Below, piece after piece: positions 63,190 through 64,000 of a stretch of 64,000 bases of DNA (position 1 is its first letter; each line of letters starts with the position of its first letter). The notes beneath the pieces are model-generated. The model saw nothing but the letters and a program-made list of their open reading frames with translations. It had not been told where the DNA came from and searched no databases. The stretch covers positions 62,001 through 126,000 of the forward strand of contig NZ_JADILK010000004.1 in the NCBI RefSeq assembly GCF_017355165.1. The letters run 5' to 3'. The translations under genes and the position numbers were made by a program. Origin of the DNA: Bacillus sp. SD075. Its GTDB lineage: Bacteria > Bacillota > Bacilli > Bacillales > DSM-1321.

Positions 63190-63964
63190 TTCAGGGGGCG
63201 GTGCTGGAATACAAGCGGACTTAAAAACATTTTCTGCGCATGGGGTCTTTGGAATGTCTGCCATCACAGCCGTAACCGCACAAAATACAATGGAAGTCCG
63301 TTCAGTACAGCCAATTGAAACAACTATTATAACAGATCAAATTGCTGCTATCTTTGAAGACATTCCTGTCGATGCAGTAAAAATTGGCATGCTTGGATCA
63401 AAAGAAGTAGTGGAAACTGTCGCCGCGTCCCTTAAAACCTTCTTGCCTGCCATCGTTATCCTTGACCCTGTCATGATTTCCAAAAGCGGCCACCATTTGC
63501 TCGACGAAAAGGCTGTCTCTGCCTTAAAAAGGGAATTGCTTCCACTTGCAACACTTGTAACCCCAAATGTACCGGAAGCGGAAGTACTGACAGGCTTGTC
63601 GATTCGGACGGAACAAGATTTCTACCGGGCTTGCATGTCGATACAAGAAATGGGCCCCAAAGCCGTTCTCCTTAAAGGAGGCCATGCAGCAGGAAATCCA
63701 AATGATCTTTTTTATGATGGGACTGACTTCCATTGGATCAAGGGAGAGCGCATTCAGACAAAAAACACTCATGGTACAGGCTGTACCCTATCATCCGCCA
63801 TTACATCAAACCTGGCAAATGGAATGCCATTGCAAGTGTCGATCGAACAGGCAAAGACCTATATTTCTGAAGCGATACGCAATAGCTTTTCAATTGGTAA
63901 AGGTCATGGACCTGTCCATCATTTTCATTCATTTGCAAAAAAAGAACGGAGTGACTTAATATGA
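63158..63964 (+). CDS. thiD: Hydroxymethylpyrimidine/phosphomethylpyrimidine kinase
   Basis: A 268-residue ribokinase-fold kinase that makes HMP-PP for thiamine. The N-terminal [31 protein letters not shown], and the C-terminal anion-hole motif [14 protein letters not shown] are intact. AAGGGG is 8 nt before the ATG, inside the thiW end. It overlaps the next gene (ATGA). Confidence 0.95.
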   Translation: MKTALTIAGSDSGGGAGIQADLKTFSAHGVFGMSAITAVTAQNTMEVRSVQPIETTIITDQIAAIFEDIPVDAVKIGMLGSKEVVETVAASLKTFLPAIVILDPVMISKSGHHLLDEKAVSALKRELLPLATLVTPNVPEAEVLTGLSIRTEQDFYRACMSIQEMGPKAVLLKGGHAAGNPNDLFYDGTDFHWIKGERIQTKNTHGTGCTLSSAITSNLANGMPLQVSIEQAKTYISEAIRNSFSIGKGHGPVHHFHSFAKKERSDLI

Positions 63965-64000
63965 AGGTTTCTGCAGCCGATTTATTCGTGAAGGTAAAAG
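63961..64000 (+). CDS. Start of a further thiamine-operon gene, probably thiM (cut by window edge)
   Basis: Only 13 codons are present ([13 protein letters not shown]). The ATG overlaps the thiD stop (ATGA). By gene order in Firmicute salvage operons, hydroxyethylthiazole kinase (thiM) is expected, with thiE as the other choice. The visible residues do not decide it. Confidence 0.5.
   Translation, partial: MKVSAADLFVKVK

Overview
The window looks like chromosomal DNA of an aerobic, endospore-forming Bacillaceae. It carries an alpha/beta-type spore protein, two candidate gamma-type spore proteins, a Spo0E-like phosphatase, sigI-rsgI, a CwlK-type peptidase, Ktr-type potassium transport, and four classic Firmicute RNA elements (yybP-ykoY manganese, SAM-I, TPP, and a MifM-type arrest leader). 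Gene order and the cyanophycin genes would suit the Peribacillus/Bacillus simplex group, but that genus call is inference. I see no rRNA, tRNA, CRISPR array, prophage or insertion sequence. The only mobile element is one group II intron.

Layout. 1-6.2 kb: a PAS histidine kinase cut by the window edge, an acyltransferase, a cobalamin-type radical SAM protein, a coupled pair of tiny spore-protein-like genes and a DUF3905-like gene. 6.3-17.2 kb: eleven minus-strand acyl-CoA catabolism genes with a TetR regulator and two copies of one 16-bp dyad. 17.3-23.8 kb: a second PAS kinase, a KtrB-type K+ channel, a spore protein, sigI-rsgI and a TerC-type Mn2+ exporter behind a manganese riboswitch. 24-29.1 kb: aldehyde dehydrogenase, a 780-bp gap with decayed coding traces, an FtsW/RodA protein and NhaC. 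29.6-31.5 kb: a group IIC intron with a broken maturase, sitting directly behind the prfC terminator. 31.5-42.5 kb: prfC, cold-shock protein, a YtrA-type ABC operon, Ohr, an MFS exporter, a glycerophosphodiesterase, and a MifM-like leader with yidC2. 42.6-46 kb: cyanophycin synthetase and cyanophycinase. 46.2-54 kb: a stress flavoprotein-like gene, an M42 peptidase, small proteins and a five-gene oligopeptide ABC transporter. 54.5-60.9 kb: single genes. 61.1-64 kb: an FbpA-like gene, an apparently orphan SAM riboswitch, and a TPP riboswitch driving tenA-thiW-thiD-(thiM).

How genes work together. The acyl-CoA cluster pairs an APH-fold kinase with an ACAD10/11-like acyl-CoA dehydrogenase, a CoA ligase, SDRs, a hydratase and a 3-hydroxyacyl-CoA dehydrogenase. 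That is the parts list of the LvaA/LvaC and ACAD10/11 route for 4-hydroxy acids, so 4-hydroxyacyl-CoA breakdown is a concrete hypothesis. The YidC2 insertase appears to be controlled by a stalling leader peptide: the yidC2 ribosome binding site can pair with the last codons of a diverged MifM. The SAM riboswitch has its own promoter and terminator, and the next gene has a separate promoter, so the riboswitch may make only a short RNA.
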